Assembly: GCA_032718475.1 (NCBI GenBank)
Contig: JAUCBJ010003966.1
Coordinates: forward strand, 25,251-89,250
From: Nemertoderma westbladi
Lineage: Eukaryota; Xenacoelomorpha; Nemertodermatida; Nemertodermatidae
Direction: 5' to 3'
Length of the DNA stretch: 64,000 nt
The translations under genes and the position numbers were made by a program. Positions 51,262-61,388 of this stretch are shown piece by piece (positions within the stretch are counted from its first letter, which is position 1; each line of letters opens with the position of its first letter). Under the pieces are notes generated by a model. That model saw nothing but the letters and a program-made list of their open reading frames with translations. It was not told the origin of the DNA and searched no databases.

Positions 51262-51331
51262 ACTTTCTGATGCCGTCGTTGTACCGAACAATCTCTCTCG
51301 TACAGGTGAATCACATTACGAGCTTTATCTC
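51225..51331 (-). CDS. PC: PC exon 5: biotin carboxylase active-site segment ([13 protein letters not shown])
   Basis: Residues 255-290 read [19 protein letters not shown] then [16 protein letters not shown]. The ERDCSxQRRHQK block is diagnostic of biotin carboxylase. The acceptor is CTTGTGTTTAG. The donor is CCCAAG|GTGAGATAA, with a stop codon three codons into the intron. The 3' half of this exon is the source of the 7 kb array in intron 5. Confidence 0.95.
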
Positions 51332-51387
51332 CTAAACACAAGAAGATCAGGTTTAAGACGAATACTTGACTCCCAACACTTATACCT

Positions 51388-51646
51388 ATGCTGTTCTACA
51401 AAAACCAACACTAACCCAATATTTGTACTTGTGTCTCTGCCTTTCTACAAAAACCAACACTAACCCAATATTTGTACTTGTGTCTCTGCCTTTCTACACA
51501 AACCAATACTAACCCAAAATTTGTACTTCTATGTGTCTCTGCCTTTCTACACAAACCAACACTAACCCAGTATTTGTACTTCTATGTGTCTATGCTGTTC
51601 TACACAAACCAACACTAACCCAATATTTGTACTTCTATGTGTCTCG
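51388..51646 (-). repeat. Array F: ~5 copies of a 50-55 bp repeat derived from the exon 4 donor
   Basis: On the minus strand units carry GACACATAGAAGTACAAATA and TTGG followed by GTTAGTGTTGGTTTGTGTAG. The first part is the end of exon 4 (RHIEVQIL) and the second the donor and intron start. The array fills most of the 288 bp intron 4. Copies farthest from the exon lack the six bases ATAGAA. Confidence 0.9.
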
Positions 51647-51883
51647 GTCGCTCTATAAACTTCTCTATAAACAATGAGCCGTCCCCGAATGCGCTCAATG
51701 CCTCAGAGTAGGCCCGATCGAAGTTATCCTCCAACTCTTCCAGCTTGCGAACAACCCGCATACCCCGGCCCCCGCCGCCGTAAGCCGCCTTGAATATAAC
51801 CGGTAGACCGTAGGACTCGCAGAAGGAGCGAGCCTCACGTGCGTTAGATATCGGACCAGGAGTTCCCGGAACAACTTGAACGC
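51620..51883 (-). CDS. PC: PC exon 4: ATP-grasp glycine-rich loop
   Basis: Residues 167-254 contain [13 protein letters not shown], the glycine-rich ATP-binding loop of the biotin carboxylase ATP-grasp fold, and end in [12 protein letters not shown]. Exons 3 and 4 are separated by only 95 bp. The donor is ATATTGG|GTTAGT, and the same exon end and donor recur about four more times in the next 240 bp of intron 4. Confidence 0.96.
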
Positions 51884-51978
51884 CTAAAGAAATAGAAAAG
51901 AATATTAAAACATTTGCGAATCGTCGGTTAATCGTTAAACATCATAAAGTAATACCAATCGTTACTGTGGGAACCAAC

Positions 51979-52144
51979 CTGCCTCGATAGCCATCTCCCT
52001 CGCCACCACTTTGTCGCCCATGCGTCGCACCACGTCGGAAGGGGGTCCGATGAAAACCACACCGGCGGCCTCACATTCCGCTGCGAAATCAGCGCGTTCC
52101 GAAAGGAAACCGTAGCCGGGATGTATAGCATCTACACCGTTCTC
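51979..52144 (-). CDS. PC: PC exon 3: biotin carboxylase domain ([10 protein letters not shown])
   Basis: Residues 112-166 read [17 protein letters not shown]... to [17 protein letters not shown] is the signature of biotin carboxylases and carbamoyl-phosphate-type ATP-grasp enzymes. The acceptor is TTTGCTTTTAG|GAGAACGG. This acceptor and the first ~27 exon bases are the unit of the long array that fills intron 2. Donor CAG|GTTGGT; phase 1. Confidence 0.96.
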
Positions 52145-55100
52145 CTAAAAGCAAATAACATAGCAGGGATTTATAGCATCTACCCCGTTCTCCTAGAAGC
52201 AAATAACATAGCAGGGATGTATAGCATCTACCCCGTTCTCCTAAAAGCAAATAACATGGCCGGGATGTATAGCATCTACACCGTTCTCCTAAAAGCAAAT
52301 AACATAGCAGGGATTTATAGCATCTACCCCGTTCTCCTAGAAGCAAATAACATAGCAGGGATTTATAGCATCTACCCCGTTCTCCTAAAACCAAATAACA
52401 TAGCAGGGATGTATACCATCTACCCCATTCTCCTAAAAGCAAATAACATAGCAGCGATGTATAGCATCTACCCTGTTCTCCTAAAAGCAAATAACATGGC
52501 CGGGATGTATAGGATCTACACCGTTCTCCTAAAAGCAAATAACATAGCAGGGATTTATAGCATCTACCCCGTTCTCCTAGAAGCAAATAACATAGCAGGG
52601 ATGTATAGCATCTACCCCGTTCTCCTAAAAGCAAATAACATGGCCGGGATGTATAGCATCTACACCGTTCTCCTAAAAGCAAATAACATAGCAGGGATTT
52701 ATAGCATCTACCCCGTTCTCCTAGAAGCAAATAACATAGCAGGGATTTATAGCATCTACCCCGTTCTCCTAAAACCAAATAACATAGCAGGGATGTATAC
52801 CATCTACTAGAGTTGAAACAGAGACTTGTAACTGTTCTCTGATCTCTGGATTCTCAGGGCTAGTTTTTGGTCTCCGGATAGGTCTCTGGTTCCCGGGTAT
52901 TGAAAACAGACATTTTACCCAGAGATCAGTGATTTGACAAATTAGAAATATATTTTTAAAAATAGATCCTGTACAACACAAAATGTGAAATGAAGATAAT
53001 TTTTCACAAATTTTTTACAATTATTTCTTTAATTTTTAACTATTTTACTTACCCCACTTCAACACAATTATGTATTCACTTTTACACTATTTCTAATAAA
53101 TGTACCGATAATCTTCTATTTAATTAATTTAAGGTGCGTTTAATTTTAATTTAAATTAGCACCTAAAGATGGTTCTTATTTAAGGATTAAGGGCGCTTAA
53201 TTTGAGCACTCATAATGTTTAAAAGTGAAAGAAAGGGCTGTTCTCCATTCAATTTGTTATAGGATAGATAATATGACGACCAAATGGAGAGAACGAGCGT
53301 AACGAGGCTTGTAAATGGGGCCAGTAGAGCACTATACCTGTGCACTAAGTATTCGTAAATGACTAAGTTTATAGTATGTTGAAATGTATATGATTTGAAC
53401 AATTGTAAAATAATTGCCTTTAATTAACAAAGTGTCAAAGTACCGGTACCTATGGCGCAAAACAAAATTATGTTACATATTATTAACAATAACAAAATAA
53501 GAACGAATTAATAAACAAATAACCAAATTAATATTAATTAAGCCCCCCAAACTGTACGTGCACTTATTTTCTTACAATGGGTAAGGGTTGAAATGGGTTG
53601 GATTTACTTTACTGTAATTGAACCATAGAAAAATAGTTCTAAGGCCGTATGTACCTGTTTGTGTTATAGGGGAGTAATCAAATTGTAAGTAGAAAAATAA
53701 GCAAAGTCTCTGATCTCCGCCTCTGGTCTCCGGTATTTTTCAAAATAATTCTCCGGGTAGGGCTCTGGTTCACCGGGATTAAGAAAAACAGGTCTCTGTT
53801 GCAACTCTACCATCTACCCCATTCTCCTAAAAGCAAATAACATAGCAGGGATGTATAGCATCTACACCGTTCTCCTAAAAGCAAATAACATAGCAGGGAT
53901 GTATAGCTAGCATCTACCCCATTCTCCTAAAAGCAAATATCATAGCAAGGATGTATAGCATCTACACCGTTCTCCTAAAAGCAAATAACATAGCAGGGAT
54001 GTATACCATCTACCCCATTCTCCTAAAAGCAAATAACATAGCAGGGATGTATAGCATCTACACCGTTCTCCTAAAAGCAAATAACATAGCAGGGATGTAT
54101 ACCATCTACCCCATTCTCCTAAAAGCAAATAACATAGCAGGGATGTATAGCATCTACCCCGTTCTCCTAAAAGCAAATAACATGGCCGGGATGTATAGCA
54201 TCTACCCCGTTCTCCTAAAAGCAAATAACATAGCAAGGATGTATAGCATCTACACCGTTCTCCTAAAAGCAAATAACATAGCAGGGATGTATAGCTAGCA
54301 TCTACCCCATTCTCCTAAAAGCAAATATCATAGCAAGGATGTATAGCATCTACACCGTTCTCCTAAAAGCAAATAACATAGCAGGGATGTATACCATCTA
54401 CCCCATTCTCCTAAAAGCAAATAACATAGCAGGGATGTATAGCATCTACACCGTTCTCCTAAAAGCAAATAACATAGCAGGGATGTATACCATCTACCCC
54501 ATTCTCCTAAAAGCAAATAACATAGCAGGGATGTATAGCATCTACCCCGTTCTCCTAAAAGCAAATAACATGGCCGGGATGTATAGCATCTACCCCGTTC
54601 TCCTAAAAGCAAATAACATGGCCGGGATGTATAGGATCTACACCGTTCTCCTAAAAGCAAATAACATAGCAGGGATGTATAGCATCTACACCGTTCTCCT
54701 AAAAGCAAATAACATAGCAGGGATGTATGCATCTACCCCGTTCTCCTAAAAGCAGATAACATAGCAGGGATGTATAGTTAGCATCTACCCCATTCTCCTA
54801 AAAGCAAATAACATAGCAGGGATGTATAGCATCTACACCGTTCTCCTAAAAGCAAATAACATAGCAGGGATGTATAGCTAGCATCTACCCCGTTCTCCTA
54901 AAAGCAAATAACATAGCAGGGATGTATAGCATCTACACCGTTCTCCTAAAAGCAAATAACATAGCAGGGATTTATAGCATCTACCCCGTTCTCCTAAAAG
55001 CAAATAACATAGCAGGGATGTATAGTTAGCATCTACCCCATTCTCCTAAAAGCAAATAACATAGCAGGGATGTATAGCATCTACACCGTTCTCCTAAAAG

Positions 55101-58100
55101 CAAATAACATAGCAGGGATTTATAGAATCTACCCCGTTCTCCTAAAAGCAAATAACATAGCAGGGATGTATAGCTAGCATCTACCCCGTTCTCCTAAAAG
55201 CAAATAACATAGCAGGGATGTATAGCTAGCATCTACCCCGCTCTCCTAAAAGCAAATAACATAGCAGGGATGTATAGCTAGCATCTACCCCGCTCTCCTA
55301 AAAGCAAATAACATAGCAGGGATTTATAGCATCTACACCATTCCCCTAAAAGCAAATAACATAGCAGGGATGTATAGCATCTACCTCATTCTCCAAAAAG
55401 CAAATAACATAGTAGGGATGTATGCATCTACCCCGTTCTCCTAAAAGCAAATACCATAGCAGGGATGTATAGCATCTACCCCATTCTCCTAAAAGCAAAT
55501 AACATAGCAGGGATTTATAGCATCTACCCCGTTCTCCTAAAAGCAAATAACATAGCCGGGATTTATAGCATCTACACCGTTCCCCTAAAAGCAAATAACA
55601 TAGCAGGGATGTATAGCATCTACCCCACTCTCCTAAAAGCAAATAACATAGCAGTGATGTATAGCTAGCATCTACCCCGCTATCCTAAAAGCAAATAACA
55701 TAGCAGGGATGTATAGCTAGCATCCACCCCGATCTCCTAAAAGCAAACAACATAGCAGGGATGTATAGCATCTACCCCGTTCTCCTAAAAGCAAATAACA
55801 TAGCAGGGATTTATAGCATCTTCACCGTTCTCCTAAAAGCAAATAACATAGCAGGGATGTATAGCATCTACCCCATTCTCCTAAAAGCAGATAACATGGC
55901 GGGGATGTATAGCATTTACCCCGTTCTCCTAAAAGCAAATAACATGGCTGGGATGTATAGCTAGCATCTACCCCGTTCTCCTAAAACCAAATAACATAGC
56001 AGGGATGTATAGCATCTACCCTGTTCTCCTAAAACCCAATAACATAGCAGGGATGTATAGAATCTACACCGTTCTCCTAAAAGCAAATAACATAGCAGGG
56101 ATGTATAGCATCTACACCGTTCTCCTGAAAGCAAATAACATAGCAGGGATGTATAGCATCTACCTCATTCTCCTAAAAGCAAATAACATAGTAGGGATGT
56201 ATGCATCTACCCCGTTCTCCTAAAAGCAGATAACATGGCCGGGATGTAAAGCATCTACCCCATTCCCCTTAAAGCAAATACCATAGCAGGGATGTATAGC
56301 ATCTACCCCATTCTCCTAAAAGCAAATAACATAGCAGGGATTTATAGCATCTACCCCGTTCTCCTAAAAGCAAATAACATAGCAGGGATTTATAGCATCT
56401 ACACCGTTCCCCTAAAAGCAAATAACATAGCAGGGATGTATAGCATCTACACCGTTCTCCTAAAAGCAAATAACATAGCAGGGATGTATAGCATCTACCC
56501 CGTTCTCCTAAAACCAAATAACATAGCAGCGATGTATAGCATCTACACCGTTCTCCTAAAAGCAAATAACATGGCCGGGATGTATAGGATCTACACCGTT
56601 CTCCTAAAAGCAAATAACATAGCAGGGATGTATAGCTAGCATCTACCCCATTCTCCTAAAAGCAAATAACATAGCAGGGATGTATAGCATCTACACCGTT
56701 CTCCTAAAAGCAAATAACATAGCAGGGATGTATACCATCTACCCCATTCTCCTAAAAGCAAATAACATAGCAGGGATGTATAGCATCTACCCCGTTCTCC
56801 TAAAAGCAAATAACATGGCCGGGATGTATAGGATCTACACCGTTCTCCTAAAAGCAAATAACATAGCAGGGATGTATAGCTAGCATCTACCCCATTCTCC
56901 TAAAAGCAAATAACATAGCAGGGATTTATAGAATCTACCCCGTTCTCCTAAAAGCAAATAACATAGCAGGGATGTATAGCTAGCATCTACCCCGTTCTCC
57001 TAAAAGCAAATAACATAGCAGGGATGTATAGCTAGCATCTACCCCGCTCTCCTAAAAGCAAATAACATAGCAGGGATGTATAGCTAGCATCTACCCCGCT
57101 CTCCTAAAGGCAAATAACATAGCAGGGATGTATAGCTAGCATCTACCCCGCTCTCCTAAAAGCAAATAACATAGCAGGGATTTATAGCATCTACACCATT
57201 CCCCTAAAAGCAAATAACATAGCAGGGATGTATAGCATCTACCTCATTCTCCAAAAAGCAAATAACATAGTAGGAATGTATGCATCTACCCCGTTCTCCT
57301 AAAAGCAAATACCATAGCAGGGATGTATAGCATCTACCCCATTCTCCTAAAAGCAAATAACATAGCAGGGATTTATAGCATCTACCCCGTTCTCCTAAAA
57401 GCAAATAACATAGCAGGGATTTATAGCATCTACACCGTTCCCCTAAAAGCAAATAACATAGCAGGGATGTATAGCATCTACCCCACTCTCCTAAAAGCAA
57501 ATAACATAGCAGTGATGTATAGCTAGCATCTACCCCGCTATCCTAAAAGCAAATAACATAGCAGGGATGTATAGCTAGCATCCACCCCGATCTCCTAAAA
57601 GCAAACAACATAGCAGGGATGTATAGCATCTACCCCGTTCTCCTAAATGCAAATAACATAGCAGGGATTTATAGCATCTTCACCGTTCTCCTAAAAGCAA
57701 ATAACATAGCAGGGATGTATAGCATCTACCCCATTCTCCTAAAAGCAGATAACATGGCGGGGATGTATAGCATTTACCCCGTTCTCCTAAAAGCAAATAA
57801 CATGGCTGGGATGTATAGCTAGCATCTACCCCGTTCTCCTAAAACCAAATAACATAGCAGGGATGTATAGCATCTACCCTGTTCCCCTAAAACCCAATAA
57901 CATAGCAGGGATGTATAGAATCTACACCGTTCTCCTAAAAGCAAATAACATAGCAGGGATGTATAGCATCTACACCGTTCTCCTGAAAGCAAATAACATA
58001 GCAGGGATGTATAGCATCTACCTCATTCTCCTAAAAGCAAATAACATAGTAGGGATGTATGCATCTACCCCGTTCTCCTAAAAGCAGATAACATGGCCGG

Positions 58101-58608
58101 GATGTAAAGCATCTACCCCATTCCCCTTAAAGCAAATACCATAGCAGGGATGTATAGCATCTACCCCATTCTCCTAAAAGCAAATAACATAGCAGGGATT
58201 TATAGCATCTACCCCGTTCTCCTAAAAGCAAATAACATAGCAGGGATTTATAGCATCTACACCGTTCCCCTAAAAGCAAATAACATAGCAGGGATGTATA
58301 GCATCTACACCGTTCTCCTAAAAGCAAATAACATAGCAGGGATGTATAGCATCTACCCCGTTCTCCTAAAAGCAAATAACATAGCAGGGATGTATAGCAT
58401 CTACACCGTTCTCCTAAAAGCAAATAACATGGCCGGGATGTATAGCATCTACCGCGTTCTCCTAAAAGCAAATAACATAGCAGGGATGTATAGCATCTAC
58501 ACCGTTCTCCTAAAAGCAAATAACATAGCAGGGATGTATAGCATCTACCCCGTTCTCCTAAAAGAAAATAACATAGCAGGGATGTATAGCATCTACCCCG
58601 TTCTCCTA
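52118..58608 (-). repeat. Array G: ~112 copies of a 48/52 bp minisatellite derived from the exon 3 acceptor
   Basis: On the minus strand the unit is TATGTTATTTGCTTTTAG followed by GAGAACGGTGTAGATGCTAT and ACATCCCTGC: 21 nt of intron end plus the first 27 nt of exon 3 (ENGVDAIHP). Many units contain an extra CTAG and are 52 bp. In 48 bp units the acceptor TAG is an in-frame stop for PC. The array spans almost all of intron 2 and is interrupted by a hAT-like element. A block of ~0.9 kb at 55346-56223 recurs at 57204-58081 (offset 1858), and 53951 onward recurs at 54339 onward (offset 388). Confidence 0.96.
52808..53809. mobile_element. hAT-like non-autonomous element (1002 bp) inserted in array G
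   Basis: Terminal inverted repeats TAGAGTTGAAACAGAGACTT (left) and TAGAGTTGCAACAGAGACCT (right end read in inverse) are directly flanked by an 8 bp direct repeat CCATCTAC (52800-52807 and 53810-53817), which is array sequence. An 8 bp duplication and TAGAG-type ends are the hAT pattern. Subterminal CTCTGGTCTCCGG-like motifs occur at both ends. The interior is AT-rich with no transposase. Confidence 0.88.
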
Positions 58609-58689
58609 ACAATAACAAACCATTACGGAATGCAACTTCGAGGCACATCGTTTCAATAACAAAGATGTTGCGGAAAGTTGACATTGAAA

Positions 58690-58832
58690 TATATTTTATA
58701 GTTATGAGGGGAGGGGGGGGGCTGGAGGGGTGGATGCGTGGGTGGAGGGGGGCTGGAGAGGTTGGGGGGGGGGGGGGGGGGGGTGGAGGGGTAGGGGTAG
58801 TGGGTGGAGGCTGCGGGGGTGGAGGTGTGTTA
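58690..58832 (+). repeat. G-rich tract with G20 run in PC intron 2
   Basis: About 140 bp of GGGG-rich sequence on the plus strand, including 20 consecutive G (58764-58783) and many GGGG runs separated by 1-6 bases, matching the G-quadruplex pattern. It is C-rich in the PC transcript. Confidence 0.8.
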
Positions 58833-58859
58833 ATGTAATAGAGAAATACGGTGGTTTAA

Positions 58860-58965
58860 AACGCTATCTGTACTAAACTAACCAACACAACGCTATCTGC
58901 ACTAACCAACGCTATCTGTACTAACTAACCAATGCTATCTGTACTAACCAATGCTATCTGTACTA
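58860..58965 (-). repeat. Array H: short ~19-25 bp repeat derived from the exon 2 donor
   Basis: On the minus strand four to five degenerate units read GTACAGATAGCATTG then GTTAG, i.e. the last 15 bases of exon 2 (VQIAL) plus its donor. Spacers of TTAG or TGTTG vary the unit length. Confidence 0.85.
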
Positions 58966-59133
58966 TCTCCGGTATGTTGAGGTACGCAGCAACCGGCGGT
59001 AGACCCTTCCCAACCATATAGGCCTCGTCTGCCTTTTGTCTGTGCATCTGGTTGACATCTTGTTCAGAAAATATCGCAACGGTTCGAATGCCTAACTCGG
59101 TACAAGCGCGGAAGACACGAATCGCGATCTCTC
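58949..59133 (-). CDS. PC: PC exon 2: biotin carboxylase N-terminal domain
   Basis: Residues 50-111 begin [20 protein letters not shown] and continue to [13 protein letters not shown], matching the conserved N-terminal region of biotin carboxylase, including the [10 protein letters not shown] segment. The acceptor is TTCAACAG after a T-rich tract; the donor is TTG|GTTAGT. Several further copies of the exon end plus donor follow immediately in the intron (58860-58948), so the exact donor used is the outermost full-length match, not the only possible one. Confidence 0.95.
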
Positions 59134-59344
59134 CTGTTGAATTAAACACAAAGAAAAATAAGAATTTGAGCAACCTCTGAACGGTGTTGAGTCTCATGAA
59201 AAATTACCAAGAACACCAGATCACGCCACTCCCCCCTCAGCCAGTACCGGTATCTGAGTAGCCCAGGCACCCGGGCCAAGTCTGAGTCAGATTTCAGGTA
59301 GGCCTACTAGGCTATGTAACTACTGTACTATAAACGAAACTTAC
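59134..59344. other. PC intron 1
   Basis: 211 bp intron with no tandem repeat. GTAAGT donor and TTCAACAG acceptor. Confidence 0.85.
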
Positions 59345-59492
59345 CTCTGTTGGCAACCAGCAATTTCTTAATTGCTTTAGGTGGCTTGATGTCCGTTGAG
59401 TAACGATAGCTTCCCTTGCATCTTCCAAGAAATCGGCTTCCTAAGGATGTCCCTAATCCTAATCGTGGAATCGTTTGTAACAGCAACTTCAT
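59345..59492 (-). CDS. PC: PC exon 1: mitochondrial transit peptide and start of biotin carboxylase domain
   Basis: Residues 1-49. The start is the ATG at 59492-59490 (MKLLLQTIPRLG...). An in-frame TAA lies a few codons upstream, and the alternative TTG upstream is not credible. The first ~35 residues are rich in Arg, Leu, Gly and Ser with no acidic residue, as expected of a mitochondrial presequence. The exon ends in KKLLVANRG, the first strand of the biotin carboxylase N-terminal fold. Donor GTAAGT; phase 1. Confidence 0.95.
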
Positions 59493-61388
59493 AGCTGCAT
59501 AGTAAGTTGGATTATAGTTGGAGTTCAATTAAGCAGGTATTCTACCGGTAGGCACTCGGCACTGTAGCTTAGGGGGCCTACTCAAGGATGTGCTCTCTGA
59601 CTCTATAGCACGGCGTGTTTGGGTACCGCACGGGGGTACAACGTACAATGAGGTTTCAAGGCCCTCCACCTACTGACCTATTCCAATATTCTGCTGTACA
59701 GTGTACAGCGCTGTACTGTATGTGTACCAGCACTGCATACTGACAGACTGGTCTGACTGTAGGACTACAACAGGACTATACTCATTTACCATGTTTACTA
59801 CCTATATCCTATATCTAACTAGTGCCCTTCATTGCCTGCCTATCGTGTACGTTAAGTGGCTTGTGGGGTATTTCGAATTTGGTTTCTTATTTTGGTTAGG
59901 GTTTGGTCAGGCCTCAACCATAATTAAAACTGCCATGCAATTTTATCCCACAACTGCACATGTCAGCATGTAGATAAGAGGGTTCATGAAGTCCAGATTT
60001 AATTGCTGAATGCCGGAATGGCTCCCGCGGGAAATTTGAATTTCATTTTAGTAGTCATGTTTTGGGCCATATGGGGTAATCAAAGCAATAAACTATGTAA
60101 AGTGGGGTGATGTGTACGAATTCACGCCAGAGCAATAAATACCTTTATGGTACCCAATGATTTGTTCAATCTATATATAGGCCCAACTAATAATAAACCC
60201 AATAATAGGCTTGTGGTTTGTTGGTTGAAGGCCAAACATCTGGTGACAATTAATTACATGGTAGTTAAAGTATACTGTAGCTGTAGGCATATTATATTGT
60301 TATTGGACATGGTGGTGATGGATTTGAATGTTGATTGATATCTTATGTTTTAATTAGTGGTAGGAGCGCCATTGGAACAGAAGAGTAATCTACTGTAAGC
60401 ATTTATTTTTAGCATACATTATTATTTTACATTTCCATCTCACTGCGACATGAGAGTTGAATTTAAAACGTTTCTCTAGCACAGGCGCACCATTGATTAA
60501 GACCACAGGCACCACAATGAAATTCATGAGTAAATCGGACTTTGAACATTTAAGACGGTTTTGTATAGAACATTAAACGTAAACCATTGTACAGTAACGG
60601 TAAACAAATATTTGCATACAGTACATAACTATCGTAGTAAAATTTTTGTTTCATTTTTATTGAGTAGAGTTTCATCGACCTTTTTTTAGTAAGTTTACTT
60701 ACTTACCGCCGTAGTTTCATCCCAATACGGTAACTTTGCAAACTGTTTTTATTTGTCACTTCGACCTAAAGACAACATCTCAGTGTCAAAATATAATGTA
60801 GTGTAGTCCTACGGTATGTGTAAAAAACATTTTGTTGACATGGATAGCTTATTTAATATTATAAGAAATCAGTTGAGATATTTTCTAATCAATTTTTCAA
60901 TTGTGTTTCGCTTATATTAAAAAAAAATAGGAAAATAGAAAATAGGAAAATTCTAACTTAAATTCGCCAAAATGGTATTCTCACCAAACCAAAAAGTTAT
61001 GTAAAAGTTTCTTTGGCCCAAATGTCACGCTTGGGGGTATTACTGAAACATTTCCAATATTGTTTCCACTTTAAATTTTTTACGAAAAATGCCGTGCTTT
61101 TATTGATAATTTAATAATTTATAGCGGTATACATATAGTGGGAAACAAACGTTCTGCTCCAATATTTATCACGTAATCGTCCATGCTGATTCCAAAAAAT
61201 AGGTTACAACTTCTGAATATAAAGCACAACAAAAGAGTAGCATTTTAAGTCTATAATATCAATTTGGGCTCTGGCCGCTCAGGGGCGTCAAAAATGAATT
61301 TTTTTGGCTCTATAACTTTTGCCTACCGATGGATGTTAGTGTACCATATGCCTTATACATGATTGCTACTGAATTCTTACTACAGTCA
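59493..61388. other. 5' flank of PC (5'UTR and probable promoter region)
   Basis: Sequence upstream of the PC start codon. The first part should hold the 5'UTR or a further non-coding exon; I could not place a promoter or transcription start. The 90-codon plus-strand frame at 59701-59973 has no family resemblance and is probably chance. Confidence 0.5.

Larger units (their letters stand above)
1..59492 (-). other. PC: Pyruvate carboxylase gene, 17 of about 18 exons in window
   Basis: Pyruvate carboxylase makes oxaloacetate from pyruvate, bicarbonate and ATP in the mitochondrial matrix (anaplerosis, gluconeogenesis) using a biotin carrier. Seventeen exons read in order on the minus strand encode ~1141 residues colinear with animal PC (~1180 aa): transit peptide, biotin carboxylase (residues ~40-490), carboxyltransferase (~560-865), allosteric/tetramerisation region and the start of the biotin carrier domain. 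All intron phases fit (coding lengths 148, 185, 166, 264, 107, 167, 163, 183, 238, 382, 241, 250, 129, 116, 180, 252, 253). The last exon with the biotinyl lysine is left of base 1. The coding part is about 3.4 kb in a 59 kb span; most intron length is minisatellite. Exons are GC-richer than introns. I see no inactivating change, so the gene appears functional. Confidence 0.98.

Noticed and set aside
59701-59973. 90-codon plus-strand frame upstream of PC
   Set aside because: No recognisable domain or conserved motif, and rich in Tyr/Leu/Thr as random AT-rich frames often are.
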